Source: Candidatus Zixiibacteriota bacterium (GTDB lineage Bacteria > Zixibacteria > MSB-5A5 > GN15 > FEB-12). From it: a DNA stretch of 64,000 bases. Each line of letters begins with the position of its first letter. Position 1 is the stretch's first letter. The DNA is taken from contig JACZWU010000006.1 of the NCBI GenBank assembly GCA_022571985.1, positions 124,001-188,000 of the forward strand, in the 5' to 3' direction. The notes beneath the pieces are model-generated. The model was not told the origin of the DNA, ran no database searches, and saw only the letters and a list, made by a program, of their open reading frames with translations. Both the position numbers and the translations under genes were made by a program. This document shows, one piece after another, positions 36,979-46,012 of this stretch.

Positions 36979-37569
36979 ATGGCAATATATTTTGCTCGTA
37001 ACGACCAAGCCGTTCCCGTTGCTTTGGTAGACGGCTATCTGCCGGACAAGAGACGAATTCAGGATTCTCTAATGCTGGCACAAAGCTTTAATTACCCAGG
37101 CATTGACAATCGGCCGGAAGATTCGAGATATACATTTGTCGGTATATCACAGATGATTAATGACAATCTAAAGGACCTGCAGGGGTCAGGCATCGAGCAC
37201 TGGGTTATCTATCCGCCGACGGGGTTTGAAGACATCACTAACGAGATTAAGCACCAGTCTCCTCTGGAGGCACTGTTAGTCTCGAAGGAGATACGACCTA
37301 AAAAGGAAACCTCTTCCCCGTACTGCATAAATGTAATGGCAGATACAAAGACAGAAAGCCGAGAGCGTCTCAAACGCTATATGGCTGTATGGCTATCTGC
37401 CACAGGATTCCAACTGAAGCCAGAAAACACGTACATTGATTTTTCGAGTTTTCGCTCAGTGTGCCAAGATGCGCTTGAATATTTTCAGAATCTGCATACC
37501 ATGCCGATTACGATGTCGATTCAAACGGCCGCAAAAGCTACTCAGTCCGGCGCTCAGAAAGTTTCGTAA
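36979..37569 (+). CDS. Hypothetical island protein
   Basis: This 196-residue protein has mixed alpha/beta composition, no signal peptide and no motif I recognise. Segments such as RYTFVGISQMINDNLKDL and HWVIYPPTGFEDITNEIKH look like a folded cytosolic protein. The 3' end overlaps the convergent gene at 37,554-38,654 by 16 bp. Codon use looks less A+T-rich than that of the ATPase genes to its left. No function proposed. Confidence 0.5.
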   Translation: MAIYFARNDQAVPVALVDGYLPDKRRIQDSLMLAQSFNYPGIDNRPEDSRYTFVGISQMINDNLKDLQGSGIEHWVIYPPTGFEDITNEIKHQSPLEALLVSKEIRPKKETSSPYCINVMADTKTESRERLKRYMAVWLSATGFQLKPENTYIDFSSFRSVCQDALEYFQNLHTMPITMSIQTAAKATQSGAQKVS

Positions 37570-38654
37570 GACAGAGGGGAAGTCAGCGGCTCTATGAAAC
37601 AGTATGTGAAGGAGTTTTTCTTGAGAAACATTCTTGAAAATGGGTCGTCATAATTCCACGTACACTCTAGGCAATTTGGGAAGTAGCTACGGCATTCCGA
37701 TAAAGCATTAGCAATTTGCTTCTTATTACTTCTTACGAGCGTCTCACTAACGCTTTTTTCGTATGGCCGGAGGCTCTTGAACAGATCTATGAGCGGGATA
37801 CACTCCTCATGTGCACGCATTAGAATCGCCTTCAGTACTCGAATCAATCGAGGATCAGGAGACTTTCTACGTGAATCGAATTTTGCGCCGCGATAACATA
37901 TCTCAGCCCGAGGCTCTCGTATCCAAATGTCATATTGACTTCGTTTATTCAGGTACTCTTCAAGGTCATTCTTTTCGAGAGGAGACCCCGGTGTCTTCCA
38001 TGCTGTATAAACGGTAAATAGTTTTGGCATAATTTTGTGTTCGCGCACTTCAGAATCTGCATCAACGCGTGAGGGTTCCGTTACCTTGATATTCCTAGCC
38101 TTGGTTACCTCATCCCTATAATATGCTGCAATACATTGACTACCGGTTTCTACCACACATCTAGTATAACGTTCACCACCAGTAGATGGTACGGTTGCTT
38201 CATTATCAAGAGGAGCAAAGTCGAACTGTACCATTTGACGGTGAAGCACCATTGACACAATATCCTCTATCCATTCTTTGTCTGTTCTCTTTAGTATTTC
38301 AATCGTACGTTCTATTGCTGTAAAAGCTCTTAATGTATTAATGGAGCCAATAAGATAAAAGGGGCGATGATCCTCTGAAACCTTCATCACAAATGGCGGT
38401 AGATCATGCTCCAGTTTACTGTAGGCATCGTCCAGGCTCATTGACGTCAGAAACCATCCATCCGTCTCGTAGAGATTCCATAAATCATCTATATACTTGG
38501 AAGAGCCATTAGATATGCTGTCCATGACTTTGGCGCAAATTGACTTCACAACTTGTCTTGGAATTTCAAACATATCTCTTCCTCCAGGATTGTCCTCGCT
38601 ATGGAAACGGGCATCTGAATAAACATTATCACCTACTCGGAACGGGTATGTCAA
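37554..38654 (-). CDS. Hypothetical island protein
   Basis: This 366-residue cytosolic protein has no recognised domain. It is rich in charged residues and contains five Cys late in the chain, including YFPNCLECTWNYDDP, a possible metal site near the C-terminus. The middle (KLFTVYTAWKTPGSPLEKND, YDIWIREPRAEICYRGAKFD) is unusual and has no family match that I know. Convergent with, and overlapping by 16 bp, the 36,979-37,569 gene; perhaps the two form a cargo pair. Function unknown. Confidence 0.5.
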   Translation of the reverse strand: MTYPFRVGDNVYSDARFHSEDNPGGRDMFEIPRQVVKSICAKVMDSISNGSSKYIDDLWNLYETDGWFLTSMSLDDAYSKLEHDLPPFVMKVSEDHRPFYLIGSINTLRAFTAIERTIEILKRTDKEWIEDIVSMVLHRQMVQFDFAPLDNEATVPSTGGERYTRCVVETGSQCIAAYYRDEVTKARNIKVTEPSRVDADSEVREHKIMPKLFTVYTAWKTPGSPLEKNDLEEYLNKRSQYDIWIREPRAEICYRGAKFDSRRKSPDPRLIRVLKAILMRAHEECIPLIDLFKSLRPYEKSVSETLVRSNKKQIANALSECRSYFPNCLECTWNYDDPFSRMFLKKNSFTYCFIEPLTSPLSYETF

Positions 38655-38706
38655 GAGTTATATGCAATCCTAATAAAAGAATTCTGTATATATCAGTCTT
38701 CACTTA

Positions 38707-39031
38707 TCATGTTGTACTCTTGTCTTCGTTCGAGGCAGGATATTTTTTATGAGTCCGAATCGGTTTGAATTCATTGACCAATCCCCAATACACTTTCTTG
38801 AACGGCAACCGATACCTGTTGAAGTGCGGCAGGCTGACTTCCTTCATCCAAAACAACCACAATTTTTTCATCTGGTTTTAGGCTGTATTTCTTTACCAAA
38901 ATATCTGGGATATTTGGGTATAAGTGCTTGAAAGTTGTCGCGTAAACTGCCTTTCTCAAATTCAGATATCGTTTTGGAACGTTGTCTTTTTTGCTGTAAA
39001 TTGGAATAAGTAATTTTACAATTATCGCCAA
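38707..39031 (-). pseudogene. Frameshifted copy of the small protein encoded at 39,704-40,018
   Basis: The first part reads AIIVKLLIPIYSKKDNVPKR and LRKAVYATTFKHLYPNIPDI, closely matching the intact copy. After KPDEKIVV the frame shifts by one base (about 38,845-38,872, in a run of A/C). In the shifted frame the match resumes with KEVSLPHFNRYRLPFKKVYW and continues to a stop at 38,707. I place the start at TTG 39,031 by alignment with the intact copy. Probably non-functional unless recoded. Confidence 0.68.
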
Positions 39032-39071
39032 ATTGAGTCTTTCAATAGATAGACCTGAAAGGGAATACTTT

Positions 39072-39398
39072 TTAGTTAATATGGTTGGTGCTCTCTTGCG
39101 GCAAATTATTGCCTTCAAGATACTTCAATTTTTTTTCGAAGGCTCGCGACATATATACAGTAAATGGGTTTATTATTTTCTGATTAACATAACCGCCAAA
39201 ACCAAACACCAATGAAGTAAGAGACGTATTTACGGTCGTGATTGCCAGAATTTGCTCTAGCGATAGTTGTTCTACTTCAGGAACTAGTGACATCATTCCT
39301 GAACTGACTAGCCCCAATGCAGAACCTACCATTGCACCATTTTTGGTATTCCATTTATGAAGCGGCGAAAGGTAGTAGTTTCCCTTTTTTCTTACCAT
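39072..39398 (-). CDS. Small membrane-associated hypothetical protein
   Basis: This 108-residue protein has two hydrophobic stretches (GAMVGSALGLVSSGMMSLV and TTVNTSLTSLVFGFGGYV) separated by an acidic loop, with a basic C-terminal tail. No family recognised. It lies between the frameshifted and intact copies of a small paralogous gene, so it may belong to a duplicated cassette of that gene. Confidence 0.45.
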   Translation of the reverse strand: MVRKKGNYYLSPLHKWNTKNGAMVGSALGLVSSGMMSLVPEVEQLSLEQILAITTVNTSLTSLVFGFGGYVNQKIINPFTVYMSRAFEKKLKYLEGNNLPQESTNHIN

Positions 39399-39703
39399 CT
39401 GATTGAGTCAGTAGGGTTTTTATTTATACTTATCTTACTACTCAACAGCGGTGAAGTTCTGGTTTTCAATGCCTACGTCTGCTCTGCTCCAAACTTCTAA
39501 ACAATGACAGTATACCAATCCATGAACCATTTGAATCTTTTCAAAAAGAGGCACTTTTCCTTGAATTGAAGTAGCATTTTCTCTCTCAGCCTAGTTGAAA
39601 ATAATAACGGTTACGAGAGCGTAAAGATTATGCAGCTACCGGAATATCCCTTTCAATTGAGAGGTCAGAATTGAAGTTGTATAGTGCATTTCTAGTACCT
39701 TCT
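39399..39703. other. Intergenic gap without supported features
   Basis: I see no convincing gene, hairpin or repeat in this 305-bp A+T-rich stretch. It precedes the membrane-protein gene on the minus strand and may hold its promoter. Confidence 0.4.
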
Positions 39704-40018
39704 TCAGTCCTTTCCAAATTTACGCCCTCGTCGGAATTGCTTTACTTGCCCTTCAAATCTATTCAACGTCCCGCTATAAACCTTCCTAAACTTCACGCGG
39801 TATCTATTAAAATGTGGAAGTCTGATTTCCTTTGTCCAAAAAACTACAATCTTCTCATCAGGATGCAAGCCATATTGCTCAACCAAAATCTTTGGAATAT
39901 TTGGATAAAGATACTTGAAAGTTGTCACGTAAACTGCTTTTCTCAAGTTGTGATATTGCTTTGGCACTTTATCCCATTGCCGGTAGACTGGAACGAGTTT
40001 CTTTACAATGATTACCAT
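39704..40018 (-). CDS. Small basic protein, intact paralogue of the frameshifted copy
   Basis: About 104 residues from ATG 40,018; an upstream ATG at 40,045 adds nine residues. It is basic and starts with MVIIVKKLVPVYRQWDKVPK. It contains NLRKAVYVTTFKYLYPNIPK and HPDEKIVVFWTKEIRLPHFN and ends in an Arg/Lys-rich tail (GQVKQFRRGRKFGKD). Small size and basic tail suggest nucleic-acid binding, but no fold is recognised. The conserved paralogue 0.7 kb away shows the family is real and selected at least once. Confidence 0.58.
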   Translation of the reverse strand: MVIIVKKLVPVYRQWDKVPKQYHNLRKAVYVTTFKYLYPNIPKILVEQYGLHPDEKIVVFWTKEIRLPHFNRYRVKFRKVYSGTLNRFEGQVKQFRRGRKFGKD

Positions 40019-40064
40019 TTTGGAACTTTTTGAAAGGGCAGTCAAAATGACTGAGATTCTTACC

Positions 40065-41396
40065 CTAAGGGGAACCTACAGGGATATTTTTTTTATTTAC
40101 TGCAACAAGCGGAACCCTTACATGAACCGGTTCTGTAAATCTATCTTTCAATTTGACTATTGCCTCACCTACTTTTAGTTTGTCTATGTAGCGCAGTTCT
40201 TCAGTTGTTAAGTTCATAGATTCAGCCATACTCTTAATGTCTTTTCCATGACCTAGATTAAAGCAGATTTTGCAATTTGTATTGGCCATTATTGAATTAG
40301 AAAGTTTACTTGGTTCCTGGTCTATAACAATTACTGATTCTCCAAATTCTCTGATCATTCTTATAATAGTCTCAATAATGGTTTCTTCACCGAGCTGAAA
40401 TTCTTTTTTTCCACTTAGGATATGATGAGCTTCTTCAATTACAATGGCGTGTTTGAATAGCTCACGTTGTGGTTGGTTTTTCCTGTAGTGATATATCCAG
40501 AGAAGTAGTGATTCAATTAAGAAGATCTTTTCTATTGTTGCCAGATTGTCCATTTCCAGTACAATTTGTTGGTTTAGTAGCTCATCAAGATTTGGTTGTT
40601 GTCTAACGTTTAGAGTTTCTCCGAGTAGACCAGAAAACGTTAGGCTAGCTAATACTCTCTTGGCTGAACTCATCCATAACATTTCTCTTCCTCTGACGAA
40701 TTCCTTTTGTAGCAGCTTTTCAAGGTCAATGAAAGTTGGATATTCCTGCTTGCCTTCGTAAATTCCAAATTGTTTGTAAAGGTGGTCAATACCTTTTCTG
40801 AAGAAATACTCTACTCCGTGTGCAACGAAAAAAGCATGTTTTATGACGTCTACTAACATCGTCATCCAGTGTTTGGCATGTATTCCTTCTGGTGGAATAA
40901 GCGGATTGAAAATCAGATTGTCTTTTTTACTGCCAACTCTAATGATTTTTAGATTTCGAAACTCTGGAAACTGCTTCAAGGCTCGATAATTCTGCTTCCA
41001 GTCAAAAATGAGAAATGGCTTTTCATGATGAGCTAGCTGTCGAAGTAAGTGGAACATCAAATTGGTTTTGCCTGCGCCGGTCATACCTACAATCAGGATA
41101 TGTTTGATGAACTCAGGACCGCGAAGACCGAATTCTGCGTAAGGAATGTCTGGATAAAGAACACTTCCTATATGATATTTACCTTCAAGGTCGATTGCTG
41201 GAGGTGGGGGTAATCTGATAGTTTCTTGGTAATCTACTTTGCTGGTTCGGTCTGCGATTAACTTTAAGAAATCTTTGTTTCTTTGGGCGGTGACTGAATC
41301 TTTTGCTAACAGATTATAGTACCAAAGACCCTTAGTCTTGCTGCCCAAAAGCGGCTTAAGTTTTCTGAGGAGGTCGTCTGTTTCTGATGTTTTCAT
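40065..41396 (-). CDS. HerA-like DNA-translocating ATPase
   Basis: This 443-residue protein has Walker A IVGMTGAGKTNLMF at about 103-116, Walker B FKHAIVIEEAHHIL at about 320 and a conserved VIVIDQEPSKLSNSI after it, as in HerA/DUF87 and conjugative ATPases. It has no transmembrane segment. An N-terminal beta-rich region (HIGSVLYPDIPYAEFGLRG) resembles the HAS-barrel area. It is distinct from the longer ATPase at 33,731. Likely a motor for transfer or replication of the element. The 5' end overlaps the coiled-coil gene by 41 bp, so the two are probably expressed together. Confidence 0.86.
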   Translation of the reverse strand: MKTSETDDLLRKLKPLLGSKTKGLWYYNLLAKDSVTAQRNKDFLKLIADRTSKVDYQETIRLPPPPAIDLEGKYHIGSVLYPDIPYAEFGLRGPEFIKHILIVGMTGAGKTNLMFHLLRQLAHHEKPFLIFDWKQNYRALKQFPEFRNLKIIRVGSKKDNLIFNPLIPPEGIHAKHWMTMLVDVIKHAFFVAHGVEYFFRKGIDHLYKQFGIYEGKQEYPTFIDLEKLLQKEFVRGREMLWMSSAKRVLASLTFSGLLGETLNVRQQPNLDELLNQQIVLEMDNLATIEKIFLIESLLLWIYHYRKNQPQRELFKHAIVIEEAHHILSGKKEFQLGEETIIETIIRMIREFGESVIVIDQEPSKLSNSIMANTNCKICFNLGHGKDIKSMAESMNLTTEELRYIDKLKVGEAIVKLKDRFTEPVHVRVPLVAVNKKNIPVGSP

Positions 41397-41796
41397 TTGA
41401 ATCAGTTATCATGGCCAGTTTTTGCCTTTCCATTTCTAGTTCTTCCCGGGCTTCCTGAATCCGCCCTTTAAGCCCTGAAATGTCTCTAAAACAGTCTTTT
41501 AATTCTCCGGCTATACTGGTTTCTATTTTCAGTAAATCACTGGCAATACTCTGCAACTCAGCAGATTGGCCTATAAGTGATATATACTTGAGGCGCTTTT
41601 TGTTGTCTTTTAACCTAATTCCCTGAGTTTCTAGCCTTGAAAGGATATGATTTCTCATTTTCTGACGCTCTTGGATTTCCTGTTCCAGTTCTTTAATTCT
41701 GTTATCAAGATTCTTGGAAGGCAGACGTAGTAAAGCACTAACTATCTCATCGCTTTCTCTGAAATCATTCTGCTTCTTTTTGGAATAGTCTGCCAT
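41356..41796 (-). CDS. Coiled-coil protein coupled to the HerA-like ATPase
   Basis: This 146-residue, highly charged protein has two long heptad-type helices (NRIKELEQEIQERQKMRNHI at about 30-50 and GLKGRIQEAREELEMERQKL near 105-125) separated by a short break. No catalytic motif. It overlaps the ATPase gene by 41 bp. Probably an adaptor or oligomerisation partner; the function is inferred only from coupling. Confidence 0.6.
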   Translation of the reverse strand: MADYSKKKQNDFRESDEIVSALLRLPSKNLDNRIKELEQEIQERQKMRNHILSRLETQGIRLKDNKKRLKYISLIGQSAELQSIASDLLKIETSIAGELKDCFRDISGLKGRIQEAREELEMERQKLAMITDSNENIRNRRPPQKT

Positions 41797-41817
41797 TGCT
41801 TAGATTTATAGACAGGT

Positions 41818-42096
41818 TCATTCATTTTGATTGATATTGTTTAACTCATACCTGATTTCTTGAAGTGACGCTGCGACTCGTCTGCCTCTGTCTGTCAACA
41901 CTAATAGTTTGATTCTGTGCTTTGGTCGGACTTCTATTAGCTTGTAAGCGACCAGTTGCTTTATTATCTCTCGGATGTGGGTCAAGGAAGCTTTCAGGCG
42001 TCGGTTCAGCTTCTGGCAGTAACTTGGTTTGTTTTGAGACTTGTAAATCTCGAGCAATACATGATTCCATCTGGGCAGTCTTAAAAAATTTTCCAT
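41818..42096 (-). CDS. Winged-helix (MarR-like) regulator
   Basis: This 92-residue protein has a helix-turn-helix followed by a wing: LLEIYKSQNKPSYCQKLNRR, SLTHIREIIKQLVAYKLIEV and RIKLLVLTDRGRRVAASL, the standard wHTH pattern of MarR/PadR-type or archaeal-plasmid regulators. It has no effector domain. It lies in the minus-strand cluster upstream of the HerA-like ATPase, a place suited to a regulator of transfer functions. Confidence 0.72.
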   Translation of the reverse strand: MENFLRLPRWNHVLLEIYKSQNKPSYCQKLNRRLKASLTHIREIIKQLVAYKLIEVRPKHRIKLLVLTDRGRRVAASLQEIRYELNNINQNE

Positions 42097-42119
42097 TTAG
42101 GTTCGGTGCAGTTGAAAGT

Positions 42120-42794
42120 TTACTTTTGGTGGAGGGGTGAAAACTTTTTTGAATAATTTTTTGAATTGAGTCTGAATTGATTTGTTTCAGGGTTCCAGGT
42201 GTTGGCGAAATGCCAGTTGTATTTGCCATTTGGAAGAGAAATGTCAGTTTCATACTTACCCAAATCCACATTGAGAATAAGTGCCGGAATATCATGAATC
42301 GCCAGATTTGTGAGAGCAATTCTATAAAGATCCAAGTTCCGTTCTACACCGAAAAAATATGCCTTAGGAGCCTTCTTGTAGGCCGCCATAAGCAATCTTC
42401 CAGTGCCTGCTTCTATGTCAAGAAACCTGAAGCGCTTATTTGATTCTGGAAAAACAGTATCTGCTAAAACATCAATTGCCGACTGATGTTTTACATACGA
42501 TCTTGTTTTCAACACTTTTGATTTGGGTACAAAGTGATCCAAATATATATTACCTAAATGGTCATAGTAATTTGCTCGCAACAGCTTGTCGTCATAAATC
42601 GCACGAGTCTTTTTTACTAAGTCCAAGTCACCAAATAACCATTCGAACTTATGGTCGATTTCAAATATGTGGGAGACATCACTGTCGATAAGCAGGAATT
42701 CTAGCAAATAATTCCAGGCTTTTCTTTTGTCCTGCGTTTTCTTGTAGAACAAGTCATACAGGTTTTCAAGCATAGCTCTGGCTTCGGGTTGCAT
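42120..42794 (-). CDS. SAM-methyltransferase-fold protein lacking a clear catalytic motif
   Basis: The protein has 224 residues. RFLDIEAGTGRLLMAAYKKA (about 118-137) is a motif-I SAM loop of N6-adenine or HsdM-like methylases, and GVERNLDLYRIALTNLAIHD fits motif II. The downstream NPP(Y/F) catalytic motif is not present; YNWHFANTWNPE appears near where it might be expected. It may be a divergent DNA-binding or non-catalytic relative carried by this type of element. I do not claim methylation activity. Confidence 0.6.
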   Translation of the reverse strand: MQPEARAMLENLYDLFYKKTQDKRKAWNYLLEFLLIDSDVSHIFEIDHKFEWLFGDLDLVKKTRAIYDDKLLRANYYDHLGNIYLDHFVPKSKVLKTRSYVKHQSAIDVLADTVFPESNKRFRFLDIEAGTGRLLMAAYKKAPKAYFFGVERNLDLYRIALTNLAIHDIPALILNVDLGKYETDISLPNGKYNWHFANTWNPETNQFRLNSKNYSKKFSPLHQK

Positions 42795-42845
42795 TTTTTT
42801 AGGGTTTTTGGGGGGAAGTAGGGGTGAGTGAGAATGATAAATAGA

Positions 42846-43172
42846 TTAGACAACTTTGATTGTATAATCTTCTACATCGTTGTGTCTCAAATACAGAGTA
42901 GTATTGATTTGACCTTCTTCACGAAGAGTTGCTGAAATAGTCTTCCACAATATCCAGGAATTCACTTTAAGTAGCTTCCCATCTGTAGTTTCTATAAGGT
43001 ATTTATAATCCACTCCAGGGAGATTATCCTGTTTTCTATTATTTGTAACTTTCTTTATTCTTTTGATTTCCAATCTTGAAATCTCTTCACCTATACGTAA
43101 GGTCAGAAAGTCTGAAACAAGATCTTCTATTCCCAGTATTTCTGATTTGGTTAAAGGTAATTCGTCTATCAT
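42846..43172 (-). CDS. Hypothetical protein
   Basis: This 108-residue protein has a helical N-terminus (LTKSEILGIEDLVSDFLTLR) and a beta-rich C-terminus (KLLKVNSWILWKTISATLRE). No family recognised. It is part of the same minus-strand gene cluster as the coiled-coil genes, and is followed by a 51-bp gap and then the methyltransferase-like gene. Confidence 0.5.
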   Translation of the reverse strand: MIDELPLTKSEILGIEDLVSDFLTLRIGEEISRLEIKRIKKVTNNRKQDNLPGVDYKYLIETTDGKLLKVNSWILWKTISATLREEGQINTTLYLRHNDVEDYTIKVV

Positions 43173-43177
43173 TTTTC

Positions 43178-43387
43178 TTATTTTCTATATTTACTTAGGG
43201 TAGAACGTGATTCCAGTGTGTGTAGCCGTTGAGATGTTAAAGTAATTAGTCTTCTTAGCCTGATTAACTCTGCTTCGTGGTCTGCCAGGCTTTCCAACAT
43301 CAGACTCAGTTTATCTTCAACTTTCCACAGCGACTCCTGCAGGAGCATAAAGTTTATTCTCCTTTTGCCATTGGCCTCATGTGACAT
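43178..43387 (-). CDS. Small coiled-coil protein
   Basis: This 69-residue, mostly helical protein has heptads around DKLSLMLESLADHEAELIRL and then LITLTSQRLHTLESR. It is the first gene of the minus-strand series, 5 bp before the next gene. No function can be assigned. Confidence 0.45.
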   Translation of the reverse strand: MSHEANGKRRINFMLLQESLWKVEDKLSLMLESLADHEAELIRLRRLITLTSQRLHTLESRSTLSKYRK

Positions 43388-43522
43388 ATATATATCAATA
43401 CAGATGGAGAATTTAAACTTTGCGTCATTTTTTAGTTACGACGTTTTTTAGTCATATTGCTGGCTTGACTATAGTTCATGGCTATACTTCGTGACAATTA
43501 TGGTACGAACTAGCTCGAATTT

Positions 43523-44293
43523 CTATTTTAAGAACTTCTCCACGTATTGCGTGGCAAGAAAGTAAATACACTCAAGAAGGCTATCGTCTTCCAATTTACT
43601 CATTTTCTTGTACTCTTCTTTGGATACGATACTTTCAAGGGGACTCCCTATGTCATACAGGATGCTTCCAAAGACGAATTTGTATTTGTTATCTAAGGCC
43701 TTATATTTCTTATGGTCAATTTCCATGTAAAGCTTATTGAATTTGTCATTCCATTCTATATATGGCTCTACCTTAGAGGTTCTTAGCCAGTCCTCAATAG
43801 TGTGCTCTTTACCGCAGCCAGATTGACAACACCCGTCTGTATTGGTCAAAAAGAAATAGGAGTTCATTTTCGAGTCTGTAACCCTGCCAACAGGATACAT
43901 ACGGCAGACCTGAGGCCGATTGTCATATACACTACATTCATTACCTTTCAGGAAAACGCAATGGCTCCGGTCTTCACCTTTCTCAATCCAAATATTTCTC
44001 AATATCATAAGGGGTATATCGCTTTGACCACCCAGAATTGTTTGACCGTACTTTTCGGCGAAACCTCTGCTGGATACTCCTAAATGTTGGCGTAGCTTGA
44101 AAACGTCATAAACTGACAGTAGAATGGGATTTTCATCCCGATTCCTACAACAGTTTCCTCTTTTATCGCATGTGAACTTGAAGGTGTCTCCAAGGCTGAA
44201 AAAACGGTCGATCTTGCCGATTTTCGATTGGATAGCTTCATAATCTTCCTTATTGAAACTGCTTAGAAATTGTTCGGGATTTGAAATTTTCAT
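43523..44293 (-). CDS. YkgJ-family cysteine-cluster protein
   Basis: About 256 residues from ATG 44,293 (the frame runs to 44,365 with an unconserved extension). Cys residues of the PF03692/YkgJ family are seen in FTCDKRGNCCRNR (Cys42, 48, 49), CVFLKGNECSVYDNRPQVCR and TDGCCQSGCGK. This family probably binds zinc or an Fe-S cluster and its function is poorly known. It is separated from the element cluster by 136 bp and divergent from the DUF932 gene. Confidence 0.8.
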   Translation of the reverse strand: MKISNPEQFLSSFNKEDYEAIQSKIGKIDRFFSLGDTFKFTCDKRGNCCRNRDENPILLSVYDVFKLRQHLGVSSRGFAEKYGQTILGGQSDIPLMILRNIWIEKGEDRSHCVFLKGNECSVYDNRPQVCRMYPVGRVTDSKMNSYFFLTNTDGCCQSGCGKEHTIEDWLRTSKVEPYIEWNDKFNKLYMEIDHKKYKALDNKYKFVFGSILYDIGSPLESIVSKEEYKKMSKLEDDSLLECIYFLATQYVEKFLK

Positions 44294-44472
44294 TTTAGAC
44301 AAGACTGGCTGGCAGACAAGAGGGTTGCCGGCCAATTGTTGACCGGCAGATATGGGAAGTTGCATCTATATTTATGGATTGTCCTGAAATTCAGTCATGT
44401 TTTTACCAGGTGCAGTGAAATAGAATCAAAAACAGGCGCAAAGAAGATAAACCGGATTAATCTTTCAATTCT

Positions 44473-45549
44473 ATGCCACAAAACCTCTATGATGCTCATA
44501 GGCAGTGGGCTACTCGTCCCGCTGATGAAAGATTTACCAGCCTTCAAAATCTCTTAGATTATACCCAGAAGAATAAAGCCACTTCATCACAAGTACTTCG
44601 TCGAATGGATGATTTGAAACTGGAAGTAACTTCAGATGGCGGTATCACATTGAACGGCAATCTTTCTCATGCATATTTGACAAACTGGGCATTCGGCCAA
44701 CTTTGTAGAACCATTAGCGCCCCGGCTGCCTACTTAAGATCACTGTCACCAGACCTTGCTTGTAATTGTCTGCGATTCGGATTACAAGAGTCAGATACTG
44801 ATTGCAAGATTCTAGTTAGTGACAGGTCAAGAAACGGAATTCTTGATAGGTATGCTTCAGCTTTTACAAGTCCATCATATGGAAGAATCTGGGATGCTGA
44901 TGTAGTTGCAAGCTTAATGGAAGCTATTGAAAACACTTCCTGGCATGTACCTCAATCCCGTTCAAGTCAAAGATCTCGAAATAGCGGTCTCTATGCATCT
45001 GACCACGATATGTTTGCTTTTTTCGTAAATGATGAAAACCCCGTCGAAGTTGGAAACGCGAAGCTGGGTAGAGGTTTTTTCTGTTGGAATTCAGAAACAG
45101 GAGCAGCTACTTTTGGATTGACTACCTTCCTATATAATTATGTCTGCGGCAACCACATTGTCTGGGGAGCACAAAATATCCGGGAGCTCAAGATAATTCA
45201 CAGGGGTCATGCTCCTCAACGTTTCTATTCCGCTGCCATTCCATTGCTCAATCGATTTGTCGAGAATCGCGCCTTAGATGAAGGCATTAAGTCAACTGCA
45301 AAAAAGGCTATGTCTGTTTACATTGGCAACAGATTGGAGAAAGCACTCGACTGGTTCAAGAACAAGCCGTTTACCAAGAAGGAAATTGTTAGTGCTTGGG
45401 AGACAGGGATTGCTGAAGGAGAAGAAGTCTCCAACCTTTGGGGTATCGTTCAAGGGCTTACTGCCTATGCTCGTGATCTGGATTTCGTTGATAACAGAGT
45501 CAATTTGGAAAGAAGGGCTGGGGCGTTATTGGTTTCGAAATTGGGTTGA
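44473..45549 (+). CDS. DUF932 phage/plasmid-type protein
   Basis: This 358-residue protein has the order of conserved pieces of the DUF932 family (TIGR03299-like): an N-terminal helical segment, LTNWAFGQLCRTISAPAAYL, ILDRYASAFTSPSYGRIWDA, GRGFFCWNSETGAATFGLTT and the conserved CGNHIVWG. Members are typical of plasmids, ICEs and phages; their biochemical role is unknown. Divergent from the YkgJ-type gene, with about 180 bp shared promoter space. Confidence 0.85.
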   Translation: MPQNLYDAHRQWATRPADERFTSLQNLLDYTQKNKATSSQVLRRMDDLKLEVTSDGGITLNGNLSHAYLTNWAFGQLCRTISAPAAYLRSLSPDLACNCLRFGLQESDTDCKILVSDRSRNGILDRYASAFTSPSYGRIWDADVVASLMEAIENTSWHVPQSRSSQRSRNSGLYASDHDMFAFFVNDENPVEVGNAKLGRGFFCWNSETGAATFGLTTFLYNYVCGNHIVWGAQNIRELKIIHRGHAPQRFYSAAIPLLNRFVENRALDEGIKSTAKKAMSVYIGNRLEKALDWFKNKPFTKKEIVSAWETGIAEGEEVSNLWGIVQGLTAYARDLDFVDNRVNLERRAGALLVSKLG

Positions 45550-45877
45550 GTAAGTTAGTTTATGAACGTCCTGGGAAAATTTTCAGCAAGATCCTTTATC
45601 TTATCTTCAGTTTTCCAGACAATTCACATAACCACAGCAAATTTAACCATTTCTTATTGTTGTTAATTTCAACCATAAGAAAATAAACAAGTTGGCTATT
45701 ATAAGTCTAATTCTACTTTCTAGGTGGAGCCATTGATGAGGTCCGTCATATCTATGACTCAAGAAGACTTCAATTATTGGTTATTTTGAACGCTTTTGAG
45801 GTACAACACACGCTGATTCGGGAACCTTCCGCTTGAGAAATCGAAAATTATTTAAGTGGCAAAATCCTCAATGGGAT
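45550..45877. other. Intergenic gap, no supported gene
   Basis: A 328-bp A+T-rich stretch between the DUF932 gene and the small antitoxin-like gene. Only very short frames occur and I see no clear hairpin or repeat. Confidence 0.4.
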
Positions 45878-46012
45878 ATGGAAACTGTCACGATTAGCAA
45901 GAAAGAGTATGAACGTCTAAGGGAACTTGCAGAGATTGATTTTGATCTTGTTAGACAATTCCTTAGTAGCCAGAAAGACTTAGAAGAGGGCAGGTTTAAG
46001 CAGCTGGCCTAG
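45878..46012 (+). CDS. Antitoxin-like small protein
   Basis: This 44-residue protein starts METVTISKKEYERLRELAEI and ends EEGRFKQLA, the length and helical, charged pattern of antitoxins that partner RelE-type toxins. It is too short to classify firmly. It is converging with the RelE-like remnant on the opposite strand and their 3' ends overlap by 17 bases, an uncommon arrangement, since partners normally lie in one operon. Confidence 0.5.
   Translation: METVTISKKEYERLRELAEIDFDLVRQFLSSQKDLEEGRFKQLA

Noticed and set aside
42120-42794. Active N6-adenine DNA methyltransferase
   Set aside because: The SAM loop is present but the NPP(Y/F) catalytic motif is not seen; only a methyltransferase-fold relative is claimed.
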